Source: Takakia lepidozioides (taxonomy: Eukaryota > Streptophyta > Takakiopsida > Takakiales > Takakiaceae). From it: a stretch of DNA of 64,000 nucleotides. The notes below the pieces were generated by a model. The model was not told where the DNA came from. It worked only from the letters and a program-made list of their open reading frames with translations, and did no database searches. Both the position numbers and the translations under genes were made by a program. This document shows positions 1-15,420 of this stretch, piece by piece (position 1 is the stretch's first letter; the number at the start of each line of letters is the position of its first letter). The stretch spans positions 37,491,053 through 37,555,052 of the forward strand of contig CM060732.1 in NCBI GenBank assembly GCA_030704615.1, written 5' to 3'.

Positions 1-1238
1 CTTAAAACCAGAGGGACTGGGTAGAGAACTATGACTGCTAAGACAACTGGGACATCCCAATCACCTACATCCAAATGCCTTCTCGCATTGGAGGATATGT
101 ACACTTCCAGTTGAATATCTCATTCTGAAAATATCAGTGGAGCCTAAACCAAAACACGTCACACTTCAATATCCTTCAATCTCTTCCAGAAGTCCGGGGG
201 GGAGAGAGAGAGAGAGGAAAGTAGCCATCTGCCTCTCAATTGGGAGAAAACGAATACTCATTATCATCGCAGTAAGAAGCTGAGATCTGACAAGCTGCAA
301 TATGGTTATGCCGTCGCCCAAGAGTCGACGAAGAGTCTACCAAACTGGCCAGCATTCGGCCGGCTTTCAGCCGAATCCCATGGCCCACTACTCCGGTCGT
401 CAGGGTTTGGCGCAACGGTGCATGAAGAGAGGCACAGGGCCCATCCGTGAAGCATTCATCCCTGAACCTGGAGCTATCGGAGAAGACAAAAGAATTCCGT
501 GCTGAAGGACGTTCTGTGCTTATTGAAGCCATGTGGGAACACTACATCCCTTCCTGAGTGAACCTGATCAACACTACTTGGAGCAATTCTTTGGGTAGGT
601 TACTCCATCAGGCTGAGCCCCTTGCAGCTTAAAAGCCAAAACAACTGCAACACATAACTACCTCGGAAAAATTGTAGCTCAGGACAATCTTAATCTCAAT
701 GTTTCCCCACTATTCATACCTGAAAGGGCATTTCGTCTGTACTAAATTGGTTGGAGACTGCTAAGTTTACCTTGTGAGGTGATCCCTTCCAGGTACACGA
801 CACATGACAATTGGTAAATTCCGCTGATGTCACAGCCCTCATGGAGGGACAGAGCTCTTCTTAGATGGTAAGGACCATATGACAAACCACACCACTGGTA
901 AATATCTGCCACATGCATGTAGGCTCTCAGGTGGTCAACAAAGTGACTGCAACAATTACCGATATATCATGCCTGTGAACTCATTCAGAAGGACAATAGA
1001 TGGTGTAGATTAACCCAGTTGAACCTAATATGTAATCTTGAATACGTACACACATACCAGTACCTTCTATGAGAAAAAGTGGGAAAACAGAAGACCCCAT
1101 CACCACGAATCTGTTTATCCATGAAGTGTTCCCAAAAAAACCTACACTAGCAAATGCTTCTCTTAGCAGGCTACCCCAAGATATCCATTGCCTTTGGTGC
1201 TCACAAGGAGGAGTTACAGTGAACCAGGTAATATCGCC
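1..1238. other. Downstream flank of the uL5 gene, no assignable gene
   Basis: This stretch lies 3' of the minus-strand ribosomal protein gene and must hold its 3' UTR. A richer-GC patch at about 236-532 is open for 98 codons on the minus strand and 67 codons on the plus strand. Neither translation resembles a family I recognise and neither has clear splice borders. A short GA run occurs near 203-217. I see no RNA gene here. Confidence 0.4.
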
Positions 1239-3754
<2,516 letters not shown>

Positions 3755-3892
3755 GGCTGCTAGAGCTCCCTGCTGCCTGCCTTCGGCGGCTCGCCCTCGC
3801 TTCTGCTTCTCAGTAAGAGGCCCTCTCTTCCTTCTTGCCTAGCTTTGTATTCGTCGCACGCCCATCATTTCACTTTTAAGAAAAACAAAATA
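3755..3892 (-). promoter_or_regulatory. 5' UTR and proximal promoter of the uL5 gene
   Basis: Directly upstream of the ATG on the minus strand is a purine-rich, GC-rich leader. A TGGGC motif of the site II type lies at about 3861-3866 (read on the minus strand as ATGGGC). There is no TATA box at a convincing distance. The region is only about 140 bp long before LINE tail sequence begins. Confidence 0.45.
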
Positions 3893-4092
3893 GACAGTGG
3901 CCCTGGAGAACTTTATTAACAAGCGGCTAGTCGCGTAATGGCTCCACCCTAATACTTTAAGTAGAAAATTTCCTTAAAATGTTATATTAAAATAAGATAA
4001 TCATATATTCAAAGTATATTTTAAACATGTTCTGCATAAGAGAAAAATATTTTATTTATAAAATAAAAAGGCCCTGACAGAACTTTATTGAT
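3893..4092 (-). mobile_element. Two LINE 3' tail remnants upstream of the uL5 gene
   Basis: Read on the minus strand, 3893-3925 contains AATAAAGTTCTCCAGGGCC and 4063-4092 contains AATAAAGTTCTGTCAGGGCC. Both resemble the ends of the large LINE at about 15421 (AATAAAGTTTCCAGGGCC) and 15755 (AATAAAGTTCTCAGG). They appear to be severely 5'-truncated insertions in minus orientation; the AT-rich sequence between them is unassigned. Confidence 0.5.
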
Positions 4093-4144
4093 GTATCAAT
4101 TATATATTGATGTAAGATATTACAACACTGATCTTCAGACTTAC

Positions 4145-4395
4145 TAATTATTAAAATATTGAAATGCTTGTTGAAAAACTGACTGGAATACTGAAATACT
4201 TGCTGAAGAACTAGCTGAAATATTAAAATACTTGCTAGAAATACTTTGCTAAGAAACTTGCTGAAATATTAAATTACTTGCTTGAAATACTTGCTAAGAA
4301 ACTCGCTGAGAAACTTGCTGAAATATTGAAATACTTGCTGAAAATCTTGATTGAAATACTGAAATACTGAAATTTTGTTGTACTGAAATTTTGTA
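4145..4395. repeat. Degenerate minisatellite, CTTGCTGAAATA-type unit
   Basis: Variants of CTTGCTGAAATATTGAAATA and CTTGCTAAGAAA recur about ten times in 250 bp. Unit length varies between roughly 15 and 25 bp. It is non-coding and of unknown origin. Confidence 0.8.
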
Positions 4396-7170
4396 GCCAT
4401 TTGAATTTGCCTTAAAGTCTATACCCTATATCTGACCAATTACACAGTTTCCTCACATCCCTACATGTGCTAGAACATTTCTTGTGGACTCCCTCTGTTG
4501 GTCCTCTGTCAAATGGATTCATCACAGTGATTCAAACAACTGTGTGACCCATTCCTCCGTTAAGGATCTACCCCTAGAGGTTTCTTGTAACTACCTATCC
4601 CCAGTGACTCGGTGGTTCTCTTGTGCTTGAAATCTAGTCCTTCAAATGGATCTGCATCCAGGCTCTTTCAACTGTCTATGCCTCCACAACACAAATGCCT
4701 AGAATCTGCCCCTCGTTGCAAGTAGCTAACAACAATTACCCATTATCCACGCAACCAACACCATCACCACCTACCAAAAAGTAGCTCCTATGCCGAATTG
4801 CTAGTAAAACTAGAAAAATGAGGGTGAGGGAGAGGGAGATGACAATTTGAGACAATGTCTGTTGTTTGCTTCCGTTGTAATAGAACAGAGGCATTCACCT
4901 TTTTGCCTTGATGTCCCACCATTGACTGGGGTCTGACAAATATTCCTTCCAAAGATTCCCCTCATCCCTAATTTTGCTATTCAGGAATTTGCCTGCAACT
5001 ACAGAAGTTGTAACATGTCAAAACACTGAGACCACAAGAGATCCACCCAGACTTACGCCCATTATGAAAAAGAGATGTTCATGTGGTTTAAGCAAACCCC
5101 TTCGGAACTGGAGAAGAAAATGAGGCCCAAAAAAGAGGTGAATTCACAATTCTCACTTTGGTCGATGTGATGGACAAGAAACAAGCCTAAGATATTGAAG
5201 AAGGAGGAAGGCACTGTCACCAAATCTTGAAACTTTCACAATACTTACCTTCAGTTATCAAAGGCGTAGAGTGACAAGGAGAAGTTTGTCTGTCATGTAA
5301 ATGCGGACTCTTCATGTCCTCTTACTCTAGGTTACCGCTTACTTTCAGGAAACCACCCGGCTTTTGAAGTGACTTCTAGTACTCTCGGCTGGTCATCCTC
5401 CGTTATCTCGGCAGGCGGGAGGTACACTTCACAGCCAAAAACGACAATATCTTGAATGCCAGAATACAGATGTGGAGAAGCTCTGGAATGAATATTTTGC
5501 AGACCCAAGTCAAGGGTACTTTAATCGAGGTAATAAGGTGCATGCATGCTATTTTACACCAGAATCATATAACTGCTGGATTAACCTCAAGTTTTATGGG
5601 ATGAGGGAAATGCCCACGTAGTGATCAAAACTCAATTCCATTGAAAGTGGCCTTGGTATGGAACTTTCAGGCTGACTCGTATTTCATCATCACAAAAACT
5701 TTTTGTGAAGCCATTTACTTCCCTTCTGATCCCACCTTCCAGTTCCACAGAATAAGATTGTATGAAAATTTAACATGTACATAAACTTGGAAGATAGCTC
5801 AAGACCCTGGTCGGTCTGAAAGTAAGATAATCATGTTGGGTTTGTGAAGGAAAATGGCATGACAACCACAACCAGATAAGGTGGAGGGCTGATGTAGCAG
5901 TGCTCATGTGAACACCGTGCTTTCTAACATGATGTCAATTGTATTATTAGATTGTTTAGTTGATTGTGCATGTGTATATGAATGTTTGGCCTATTTTTCC
6001 ATGCCACGGTCGTTAAAACCCCACAACAGATTTAGTATCCAGTGGGGATTAGTGCTGGAAGAAAACACCGGAGCCATTGCTGGCAAGGACCTTCTCTCTC
6101 TCTCCCTCTCACACACTTTTGTTTGTCTTGGCACCAATTCAGCATGGGAACTGTATTTTGGTAAGTTCAGGAGGGGTGTCCCCTGTATAGGTTTTATTAT
6201 TGTTAGCTACTTGCACTGAGGGGGATTTAGGCTTTTTCGTTATAGACAGAATAACTAAAGAAGGCAGGGGTGGAGTATGGGTGTAGATCCATCCTAGAGG
6301 ACCAGATTTCAAGCACAACAGTACCAACGAGGCAGAGTTGATGGATAGCTACAAGAAACTTGCATGGGTAGAGGGTGAATTGGAAATGTTGGATGGTCTG
6401 TGCGCATGAAGACGCTGCCATCCTCCTATCCCTGCGCATCCTCAAGGCCATAAAAAAAGCCTTTCAGCGAAGGCGCTGTAGAATCCATTTTGCATCCCCG
6501 CGCAACACATCTTTCCTGCAAAAAAAACAACCATACAGGTTTCTTTTAATTCTTTCTTGAGCTCTAAAAGATCAGAAAACAAAACAAAAAAAATCAGAAT
6601 GCCGGGCCCGGTATCAGCGTTTTTTTTTTGGCGAATTTTCACCAAATGGCAACCTCAAAAAATATAAAAGAATATTCTGTAGCAAATTCCGTGTTTTTTC
6701 CTGGATGAAATCGCCAAATTTCTCCAAAAAAAATAAAACTTATGGATGAATTCACCAAATATGGATGATATGAATGGATGAAAGTATGGATGTGGATGAT
6801 TCTTTCCTAATTTGAATGGATGAACAGAATATATGCCTAATTTTTGCAAAACTCTGTAGCCACTCGTGCTATTTTCTGAATTATTAAAAAGAAAAACTCT
6901 GCCAGGTATATATATATATATATATATCACGAAGGAAATTAACCTTGCTCTTATCTTTATATTTTTTGATAATTCCAAGTTTTAATATAGAAGATAAGCA
7001 GACGGATGGTGGAGGCGATGGAGCGCTCCGTGGTTTGCGGTGAGAGAAGCCAATGGCTCCATCGTCCCGCAGCAAGGTTACTCTGCGTGCGTACTCGGCT
7101 CCACCTTCACTGTTCGTTTCAAGGGAACCCCTAGCTTTCAAACGAGGAATCCTCCGCTTCAATCTTAAAA
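4396..7170. other. Intergenic DNA without a supportable gene
   Basis: Open frames here are short and show no family resemblance. There is a CT-rich patch at about 6092-6112 and a (TA)n tract at about 6906-6926. A GC-richer patch at 7000-7160 is open on the minus strand for about 90 codons but has no recognisable domain. Confidence 0.5.
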
Positions 7171-7788
7171 CTTAACACTTTTCACACTATGCTAAGGATA
7201 AACGAAGGCCAAAAGCTCGGGATGGTTTCTCCGGCCAGATCCAATGCCTGACTTTCGGGATCTCCTCATCATAACTGGGATCATCGCCAAGTCCTAGACC
7301 TCTCGGCCCATACCTCGTGCATCATTCTGTGCCATCATAAACCATCACCCTGTCTCTCTAAGACGCTCGGCCTTCAACAGTTGCCTGACGAATCTCACCT
7401 TATTCATCCTCCAAGCATGCTTGCTCACCTGGGCTGAATTTATGCTCCAATCCCTTCCCCATAATGATCAGCCACCATAATCCAACATCATCTCCCCTTT
7501 TTCTTTTTTTCAACAAGCTCCAGCCAATCAGCTCCCTCCTCCTGCCATCTATGTTATGACCGCTGGCAAACTCTGGCCCTGTTGACTATTAGCCGTCACT
7601 ATCACTAAAGCCACCCCCGACCTCCCACTGCAGCCTCGAAGGTCGCCGTCGAGCTCCAGCTGCTCCCCGCTTACGACTTTGATGTTTGAGGATTTTTCTC
7701 CCACCAGCGTGCCTCTTCGCTCCCTCCCTTCTATTGCTCGCCCCGATCGTGTTCGTGGTTTCTCTCCTTCAGTCTGCTCAGACTACCC

Positions 7789-10033
7789 ATGGCTCCCCTT
7801 CTCCACAAAGCCCTCAAGTCTGCTCCCACTAGATCGGGTCCACCCAGATTTTACGATCCAAGTCTTCTCCACCCCTCTACTGGGACTGGCTCCTTCTTAG
7901 CACACCAATCTCACTCTTTGGGCCTCACTTCGAGGTGTACTGCAGGCCACTCCAGGTCTGCTATGCCAGGTCTAGCAGGAGGAAGCTCCCGACCCCAGCA
8001 CACAGGACTCACGATTACAGGAACATCAAGCTCTTCAATTTCGCCCCCAGCCAGCCCGCCATCTAATCCTTTTGAAGGGCCATCATTCGACCTGGAGGCG
8101 ATGCAGCTGGCTATGGGTAAGGACAACCCACACGTTCCCATTGAGCTTCAGCAAGTGAATTCCAATGTGGCACACATTGAAAGCAAGGGAGTACTACTTC
8201 ACTTCCCTGGCAAAAAAGTGCACAGATCCCAAGCACGAGATTGGGCCATTCGGCATCTTGGTGGGACGGGAGACCTTAGGCATCATTTCTGCCATACCGA
8301 GGGGCAGGGGATTCTTCTCCATCTTATTTGACTCTAAGGAAGCTGTTGACAAAGCCCTCGGATTCAATCCTCATCTGCATGGGCACAACGTCAACATCTT
8401 CCCTTGGTCCAAGAATATGGGTAACAAAAATGGCAAAATTTGGAGCCCTCGGATCATCACGCTCCCCTACATCCCAGATCAATATCTGTTGTCACTTCCA
8501 GAGATTGGCAATTGTTTTGGAGCATATTTGGGATGTCTGGCGGTCTTTGACCCAAATATGTGCACTGCTTCTTTAAAGGAAAATCCAGCTTGGAGGAGAA
8601 CTACTATTGCATCAAGAGCTCACGAAGATGGTTTTGCCAAAATTGTGGTGATCATGCCCAATGACAAGATCCTGCCAGAATTCATTAACCTGCCAATTGA
8701 CGATCAAGGCAACTTCTTTTCAGTCAAAGTATCTGAAGACACTGCCTCTTCGGCTTGTTATTATTGTGGGCAGACTGGTCACCTCAAGGCATCTTGCCCA
8801 AAGGCCAAAAGGAAAAGAATGGGCATTAATCAAGCAATGCATGGGCAGTCTTCCCTTATGCAAAATTCTGCTCCTATTCCAGACCCCCACCCAGAGGTCC
8901 CACACTTCAACACACGCCCCCAGGAGATTAACAACCCTCTACCAAGGCAGGACTTATACAACAAACATTGGGTCTTGGACATCAAACAGGTCTCTCCATC
9001 CCCACCCGCCAAGAGAAGGAAGGAGACATTCGACCCAATGATCCTGGAAGCTGTCTGTGGTCCTACGGTCAATTTGCAAACAGGCAAGGTACTAATCAAC
9101 TGGGAGCGTGAGGCCACGAGCATCCAAAGCTCGTCTTCAACAAGAATCGTCAAGGCACAACCGGCAACAGCCCCTCTCCCAATTCCAGACATAATAAGAT
9201 GGGAGATGGAAGCTGCAAAAAACAAGGGGAAGGTCTGCCCCCTCGTCTGCCCCAACATTCTCAAGAGGCCACCTGTGGAACAGAAACCCACTCCCTCTCC
9301 CCGCTCCTCCCCTGTGGCGCACAACCCAAAAATTGCAGCATTCTGTGGCAAGCTTGGATCCTTCCCCAACCTAGCTCTAAAAGGATGCTCACTTCTTAGT
9401 TTCAGGAAGGACCCGGTGGCAACTTGTCTCACCCCCATGATTTTTAGAAGAAAACCGACCCCTGCTTTCTTGGTTACGGCCAGGGATAACATGAATTTTG
9501 AATCCATTTGGATTTCCATTCAGGACATTCACACCTTTTTGTCCAAGAGCCCAATGGACAGCAGTCCCATTCCCACTCTATGCGCCAAGATTCAAACTTT
9601 CTTTCTCTCCAATTTTCCACTCTTCTCTCTCCTCTCCCACTCAGCAGTCTCTTGGGGTTCGTACACTGAATCCTTCCCAGGTTTGCGTCCACACCTTACC
9701 CCCAACACCAATATCCTTGCTCTCATGGATGAAGCTGAACTCCTCAACACCAGTGGCACCACGCCAGGTGTTTGGGCGGAACTGGACCACTTCAAAGAAT
9801 CTTACATCCCCAGCAAGGCGTTAACCAGATCCTGCGACAACTTGCACAATGCCTTTACGGTGCTACACGTTATCCTTGAAACAGAGAGACATGAGGAGAA
9901 TGAAGAAATAGAAAGGCAGCGCATGGCTGACTTCATCAATCCGACATACGACTCTTTTGGCTCCCTCTCAACATCCAGCTCCTCCGACCTGCAGATGTCG
10001 CAGTTCTTGTCGCAACCTTCGACCTCGTCCTAG
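7789..10033 (+). pseudogene. LINE ORF1 (gag-like, DUF4283-type with CCHC zinc knuckle), frameshifted
   Basis: The main open part runs from about 8260 to a TAG at 10031-10033. It has a DUF4283-like start (ISAIPRGRGFFSILFDS) and a CCHC knuckle CYYCGQTGHLKASC near 8755-8797, followed by a proline-rich low-complexity region. The upstream half, from 7789 in another frame, ends with FPGKKVHRSQARDWAIRHL, which belongs just before the DUF4283-like block. A frameshift around 8260-8290 therefore separates the two parts, and an ATG at 8165 in the downstream frame is probably not the true start. ORF1 proteins of this kind bind the LINE RNA. An intact alternative is less likely because the two pieces complement each other. 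Confidence 0.8.
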
Positions 10034-10595
10034 CCTCTCTTCGAGCCCCCGCTACCTCCCCTCTCCTTGCAGACTCAGCTGCCTTCTCCGACACCTGCTC
10101 CAATCTCTCCTCCCCCTGTTTTTGTAAGTCCTAACCCTCCACAGCAATCAATTCCTATTCTTATTTTTGCTCTCAACCCATCTCTGACCAACAGATGTTC
10201 TATTCTGTGCCTACACAGAGATATCTCCCCCGGGCCATTCAAGGGTAACAAGTGGAAAATTCTACCATCCATTCCCTACCCTGCTTCCTTCCATGACCTC
10301 TCCTCTATCCTTGGCCTTGGTAACCTCACCCCCCAAACCCCAATCTCCATAAAAACTAACCTTCACAACACAGACAGATTCATACCTCTTGGCAGCTTCG
10401 GTGCCCAACTTTTTCACCTGACTAGTACCCTGGTCATGAATGTTCAGCTCAAGGAACCCATTCACGAACCCCCCCCCCCCCCACACCACCTCTGGTCACC
10501 TTCCCTTCTGCCCTCTGACAAAAGAACAAAATTCCGTTTCTTTAATTCCAGGCCATCAATTGAGTCTTCAGCCCTCAGCCTGTCCTCCACCACCA

Positions 10596-13500
10596 ATGCA
10601 GGTTAGCTTGTCTTCTTGGAACATTTGAGGTCTCGGTTCTGACCAGATGGCCCTTAAAAAAGTCAAACTTTCAGCTTGGCTAAGCCCCCTCATCCCCTCT
10701 CAAGCGATAGTTTTCCTTCAGGAACACAAGCTTTGCGATAGAAAAATACACAATCTCACCAACCAGCTGTGGCCTAAGTCTGTGTCTCTCTGGAAACCCT
10801 CTTACGAGGGCACTAAAGGAGGTACAGCCATCCTCCTATCCCCTTCCCTCTTTCAACTCATTGTCAAGGAAGAGATATGGGAACCAGGCAGAGCCCAGTT
10901 CTGCTCCCTTCAACTCCCCAATGACCCTGAACCATTAGGCCTCATTAATATCTACGCTCCAAACGACTCTCTTGAAAGAGCAACCTTCTGGGACAACTTA
11001 GGCTACCTTATGGCGCAACAACATAGCATCGGTAAATGGATTCTAGCCGGTGATTTTAACATGGTGGAAAACGAATGTGACAAATTAGGCAGAGTCTCTC
11101 ATAACCTCAACCCTGCTAAAGAGCGTGCCTAGCAATGCTTAACCCAAACCCACAATCTTGCTGAAGTAGAAAGGCCTCCACATAATCCAGCTTCTTCAAG
11201 CCCCTTCTTTACCTGGACAAACAATAGAGGAGTTAATGACCTTTGCGTGGCTAGACTAGACAGATTCTACATCTCCATCTCTCTTGCTCCGGGGATATAC
11301 AGGTGCCCTCAAGAGCCGATTCACTTTGGGTTCGATCATGCCTTAGTTACTGCCACCCTAACTCTACCCAACTCACACCCCAGAGGAAGAGGGATCTTCA
11401 AACTCAATGCTTCCCTCCTTAAGATGGCCTCCTTCACTGAAGGTCTCAAGAATGCCTGGCTTTCCACAGGCAACCAGTCTCAATGTCCGATTCTAAGGTT
11501 CCAAGCCAAGCTTGCTGCAACGTGCTAAATTAGTCAAATCCTTAGTAAAGAAATCGCAGACGCTCGCAAAAGGAAGGAACTAGCCCTGAAAAAGTGCCTT
11601 GGAATTTGTCAGAAGAAAATAGAGGCTCGTACCTGTGATGCTCATACCTTTCAAACGTACCTTGAAGCTCGCCTCAATCTTGACAACTTTCAGCTTCTCC
11701 AGGAGAACAAAATGAGGATGCAGGCTGGTATTAACTGGTCTACCAAGGGTGAAAAAATGCACAAATACTTTTTCCAAAAAGTGAAGCAGCAAAGAGCCAA
11801 CCAAACCATTTCCCAGCTTCACATTGATCCCCAGGGTACCTTGTCTTCCAACCCTAAGCTTATGTGTTCGTCCGCGTTTTCTCACTTCACTACACTGTTT
11901 CAGGCTGACCCTAAGGACGCTTCATACCTAGACAGACTTCAAGATTGTCTTTCTTCTATTCCCCTTAAGCTTAAACCAGAGGACGCTACCACACTTCAGG
12001 AAGACCTCTCCCCGCAAGAGCTCGAAGATGCTCTTAAAGCCATGAACACAACAAGGCGCCTGGGCTTGATGGCATGCCAGTAGAATTCTACAAAACCCTT
12101 TGGACTACCATATCCAAAGACTTCTGTGATATGGCAAACGCCATCAAGGCCCAAGTATTCATGCCGGAATCTATGAACCAGGGGGTTATAGCTTTGCTTT
12201 ACAAGAAAGGAGATAGGGCATGTCTCGGCAACTATAGGCCCATTACCTTACTCAATGTAGCCTACAAGATCATTGCTAAAACCCTGGCTCTTCGGATCCA
12301 GCCTCTTCTCCCTTCTTTGATAAGACCAGGGCAAGCGGGCTACATCAAGGGTAGGTACATCCTAGATAATGTTCTTCTGGCTCAGGAAGCCAACTCCTAC
12401 TCCGCCAACACAGGTCAAGCTCTGACCCTTTGGCTCTTAGACTTCGAAAAGGCCTTTGACAAGGTAGATTGGTCTTTCTTGATGGCAATCCTAAAAAAGA
12501 CAGGCCTTCCACCCTTCTTTTGTCAATGGGTTCAGATCCCATTACAAGGGGCCAGTAGCAGGGTCATAGTCAACGGACACCTTACCAAACCCTTTCCTCT
12601 TCAAAGGTCGGTAAGGCAGGGGTGCCCGCTGGCTCCATTTCTCTGTTCCTGTTTGTGGCAGATGCCCTAGGATACATGTTAGACGACAATCCTTTGGTGG
12701 AAGGCCTCAAATTAGTGAACCCCAGAACTAACCTCGCGAGACACATAAAGGACTCTGTGTTCATTGACGACACCTTTCTCTTGCTTCAGGCAGATCACTC
12801 CTCCCTAGCAGCAGCAGAAAACACCTTATCTCGATTTTGCAGCGTTTCTGGGTTTAAGGTCAATTGGTCCAAAACCAAAGTTCTACTTCTAGGGGACACC
12901 TCCAAGTCTACAATTGGAACTACCCCCACCTGGGGAGATCACTTGGGCCTAGTTTGGCTCAAACAGGGAGAGCCTACCAAGCTATTTGGCCACACATTTG
13001 GAATCAACCTCACTGAAGATCAAAGAATAGGCCCTACAGTTCAGAAACTTAAACGCCATGTATCCTACTGGGGTTCTTGCCACCTCTCCATCACTGGTAG
13101 GGCTCTGGTAGCCAACCAGATCCTCTTGGCGGGAATCTGGTACTTTGCCTCCACTTGGGGACCAGAATAAAAAATCATTAAGGAGGTCAAAAGGTTGATC
13201 CGGAATTTCATCTGGGGAGCCAACTCCGCAGCGGAAGGCAAAAGACCTCAATTCTCTTGGGCCCAGATATGTCTTCCCAAAAAGTTGGGCGGTCTAGGGG
13301 TGCTTGATCCAGAAAAACAAATCATGGCACTTCTAGCAAAATGGATCCCAAGATACCTTGGACCAGAAGGTGGATGGTGGAAACTTATGATATCTGAGAC
13401 CACTTTTTCATCCTCTCCTCTGGCCTGCATCCTGCCGCTGGATTGTTCAAGGCTTCAATCATAAGTCACCTGGCTCTCCTCTCTGGGCTTCCATCTGGAA

Positions 13501-14895
13501 ATCTTGGAACAGCCTAAGAGGTTTGCTCTTAAAAAAGGAGCCCACCACATTCTCTGAAACATTGAGGCAACATCTGTTCCTTAACACCCCCACCCCCTCA
13601 ATGGAAGATCGTGGGCTGGCAAAGAGATGGGCAACTTGGGAATCCAGGGGGTTTTCTTCGGTCAGGCATCTCTGGGAGAGCACCTCTCATTCCCTTCAAC
13701 AAGCTCTGGGCTCTACGAGACTCCGCTCTGGTATACAACTCATTATCCAATCAATACCGGACTCATGGAAGCTGCTGCTCAAAGATGGCCCTGATCCTCT
13801 TAAACCTCACCAGTGGGTGCTAACAAACCCCCCTTCCCTGGAGGTTATCTACATTACGGAGGTCTCACAAGCACTCATAAATGGGTTTTGCTTCCAAGCA
13901 GATGACCTCTTAGGTCGTCTCTCCTTAAAGGGTAGGGATGTTGTCATTCTCCCTGCTTTCAATGTCTCCCATGCTAGAATCGGTCATTGGTCCACTCCCG
14001 AAAAAACCTTCAACCCAGTTGCTCCCAGAGGAACTCCCATCCTTTCCTGGTTACAAAAAGAAACCTTTGTCCTATTCAGGCACTCAGGCATCTGTTCGTT
14101 GCAACTGGACCCAGCTGAATGGTCTTGGTCCTTCCAGGATGAACAACAGCCTTTCTTCGCATACTCGGCCAAAAGAGGCTACAGAGCTCTGCTAGGTGCC
14201 AGACAATGGAATGACAAATGGAGTCATGAAGGTTTTAGAGAAGAGGACTGGAAAGGGATTTGGGCTCAAGTATGGGAAAAATCGAAGTCAACCAAGACTT
14301 GTGCCTTTCTTTGGCAAGTTACGAACAGAGTTCTCAAGGTAGGCCAATATCTGAATTTTGAGGAGGCCCTACTCTGTCAATGCTGTTCCACTCAAACCAT
14401 TGAATCGTTGGAGCATAGTCTAATCCACTGCCAAGCTCCCCGCACCATCTGGCCATTGGTTTGGACCTTCTACACACCTTGGGAGGTCATGCCATCCACT
14501 TCGGTCAACATTCTCCTTAACTACAATCAACAAGGAAAAACCAAGGCGTTGACTATCCAGTCTTTGAATCTCTAAGAGGAGCAGTACTCTGGAATCTGTG
14601 GAAATGTCGTTGTGCTTGGACCCTCGATAGGGAGAACAGTAATGCCACGGCAATCCTTACTATGGTCTTTTTTTATCTTACAATTGCTGCTAAGAAAGCC
14701 TGGGCCCTACTGTGTGCAGCAATTGCCAGTAAACCCGAACGCAAGTTCGCCCTACTCCAGACTTTCAGAGCCACTTGGGCCAATGACGGGATCATTTGTA
14801 GCTGCAATCACGATCTCACCTGTTCATGGGCAGAAAGCATCCCCTACTGCTGGCAGGGGTACAGAAATCACTTATTCGGCTTCACCAGAATTTGA
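10596..14895 (+). pseudogene. LINE ORF2 (endonuclease, reverse transcriptase, zinc-binding domain), many breaks
   Basis: ORF2 would start with the ATG at 10596. The apurinic endonuclease part shows SSWNI then a stop, FLQEHKL, INIYAPND, LAGDFNM and RLDRFYIS. The reverse transcriptase part shows GNYRPITLLNVAYKIIAKTL, GQAGYIKGRYILDNV, LDFEKAFDKVDW, RQGCPLAPFL and VFIDDTFLL in place of the usual F/YADD box. A zf-RVT-like region near 13.9-14.5 kb has LCQCC and EHSLIHC. In-frame stops lie at 10626 (TGA), 11130 (TAG), 11526 (TAA) and 13168 (TAA). Reading frame changes near 12.05, 12.64, 13.48 and 14.6 kb. The copy is clearly inactive. Confidence 0.93.
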
Positions 14896-15420
14896 GCGCT
14901 CGGAAGTCAATGTCAGATCCTCCTCCTCTACTCGTCTTCACTTCCATTCATAGGCATCTTACTCACAAATCTCTTCTGTCTCTTCGATCCGTTCCGGTGT
15001 ACTCCACTTCATCGATCCCCCCCCCCCCCCCACCCCTCTCTCTCCGTTGCTCCGTTCAGTCCGACTCCCAGCCTCAGATCCTACAACGGTGTTCACAATC
15101 ACCAACAAGTCAAAACCCTACAAGGGCTCGATCTCCTTAGGGCTCCAACCCTAGTCCCCTCCCATAGTGTAGTATGGTCTAAGCTCGACTTAGGTAGGCT
15201 TATTTTCTTTTTTCTCAAACAAGTTGCTAGTACCCTTCGTGAAGTTGATAACTCTATATTTTAGGCTACAACGCCTCTGAAATTCTGTGGTCTAGGACAG
15301 GCCTAGGTAAATGGCTCTCAGTTATGGTTCTTAGTCATCCGGCACGGTCTCCGTGCGATCACCCTCATGGCAGCCTTGTGGCATTCCAAGGGTTTTAATT
15401 TTTTTCCCTTCAAATAATTC

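Noticed and set aside
236-532. A 98-codon minus-strand frame with a GC-rich body
   Set aside because: No recognisable protein, and the plus strand is also open over the same bases.
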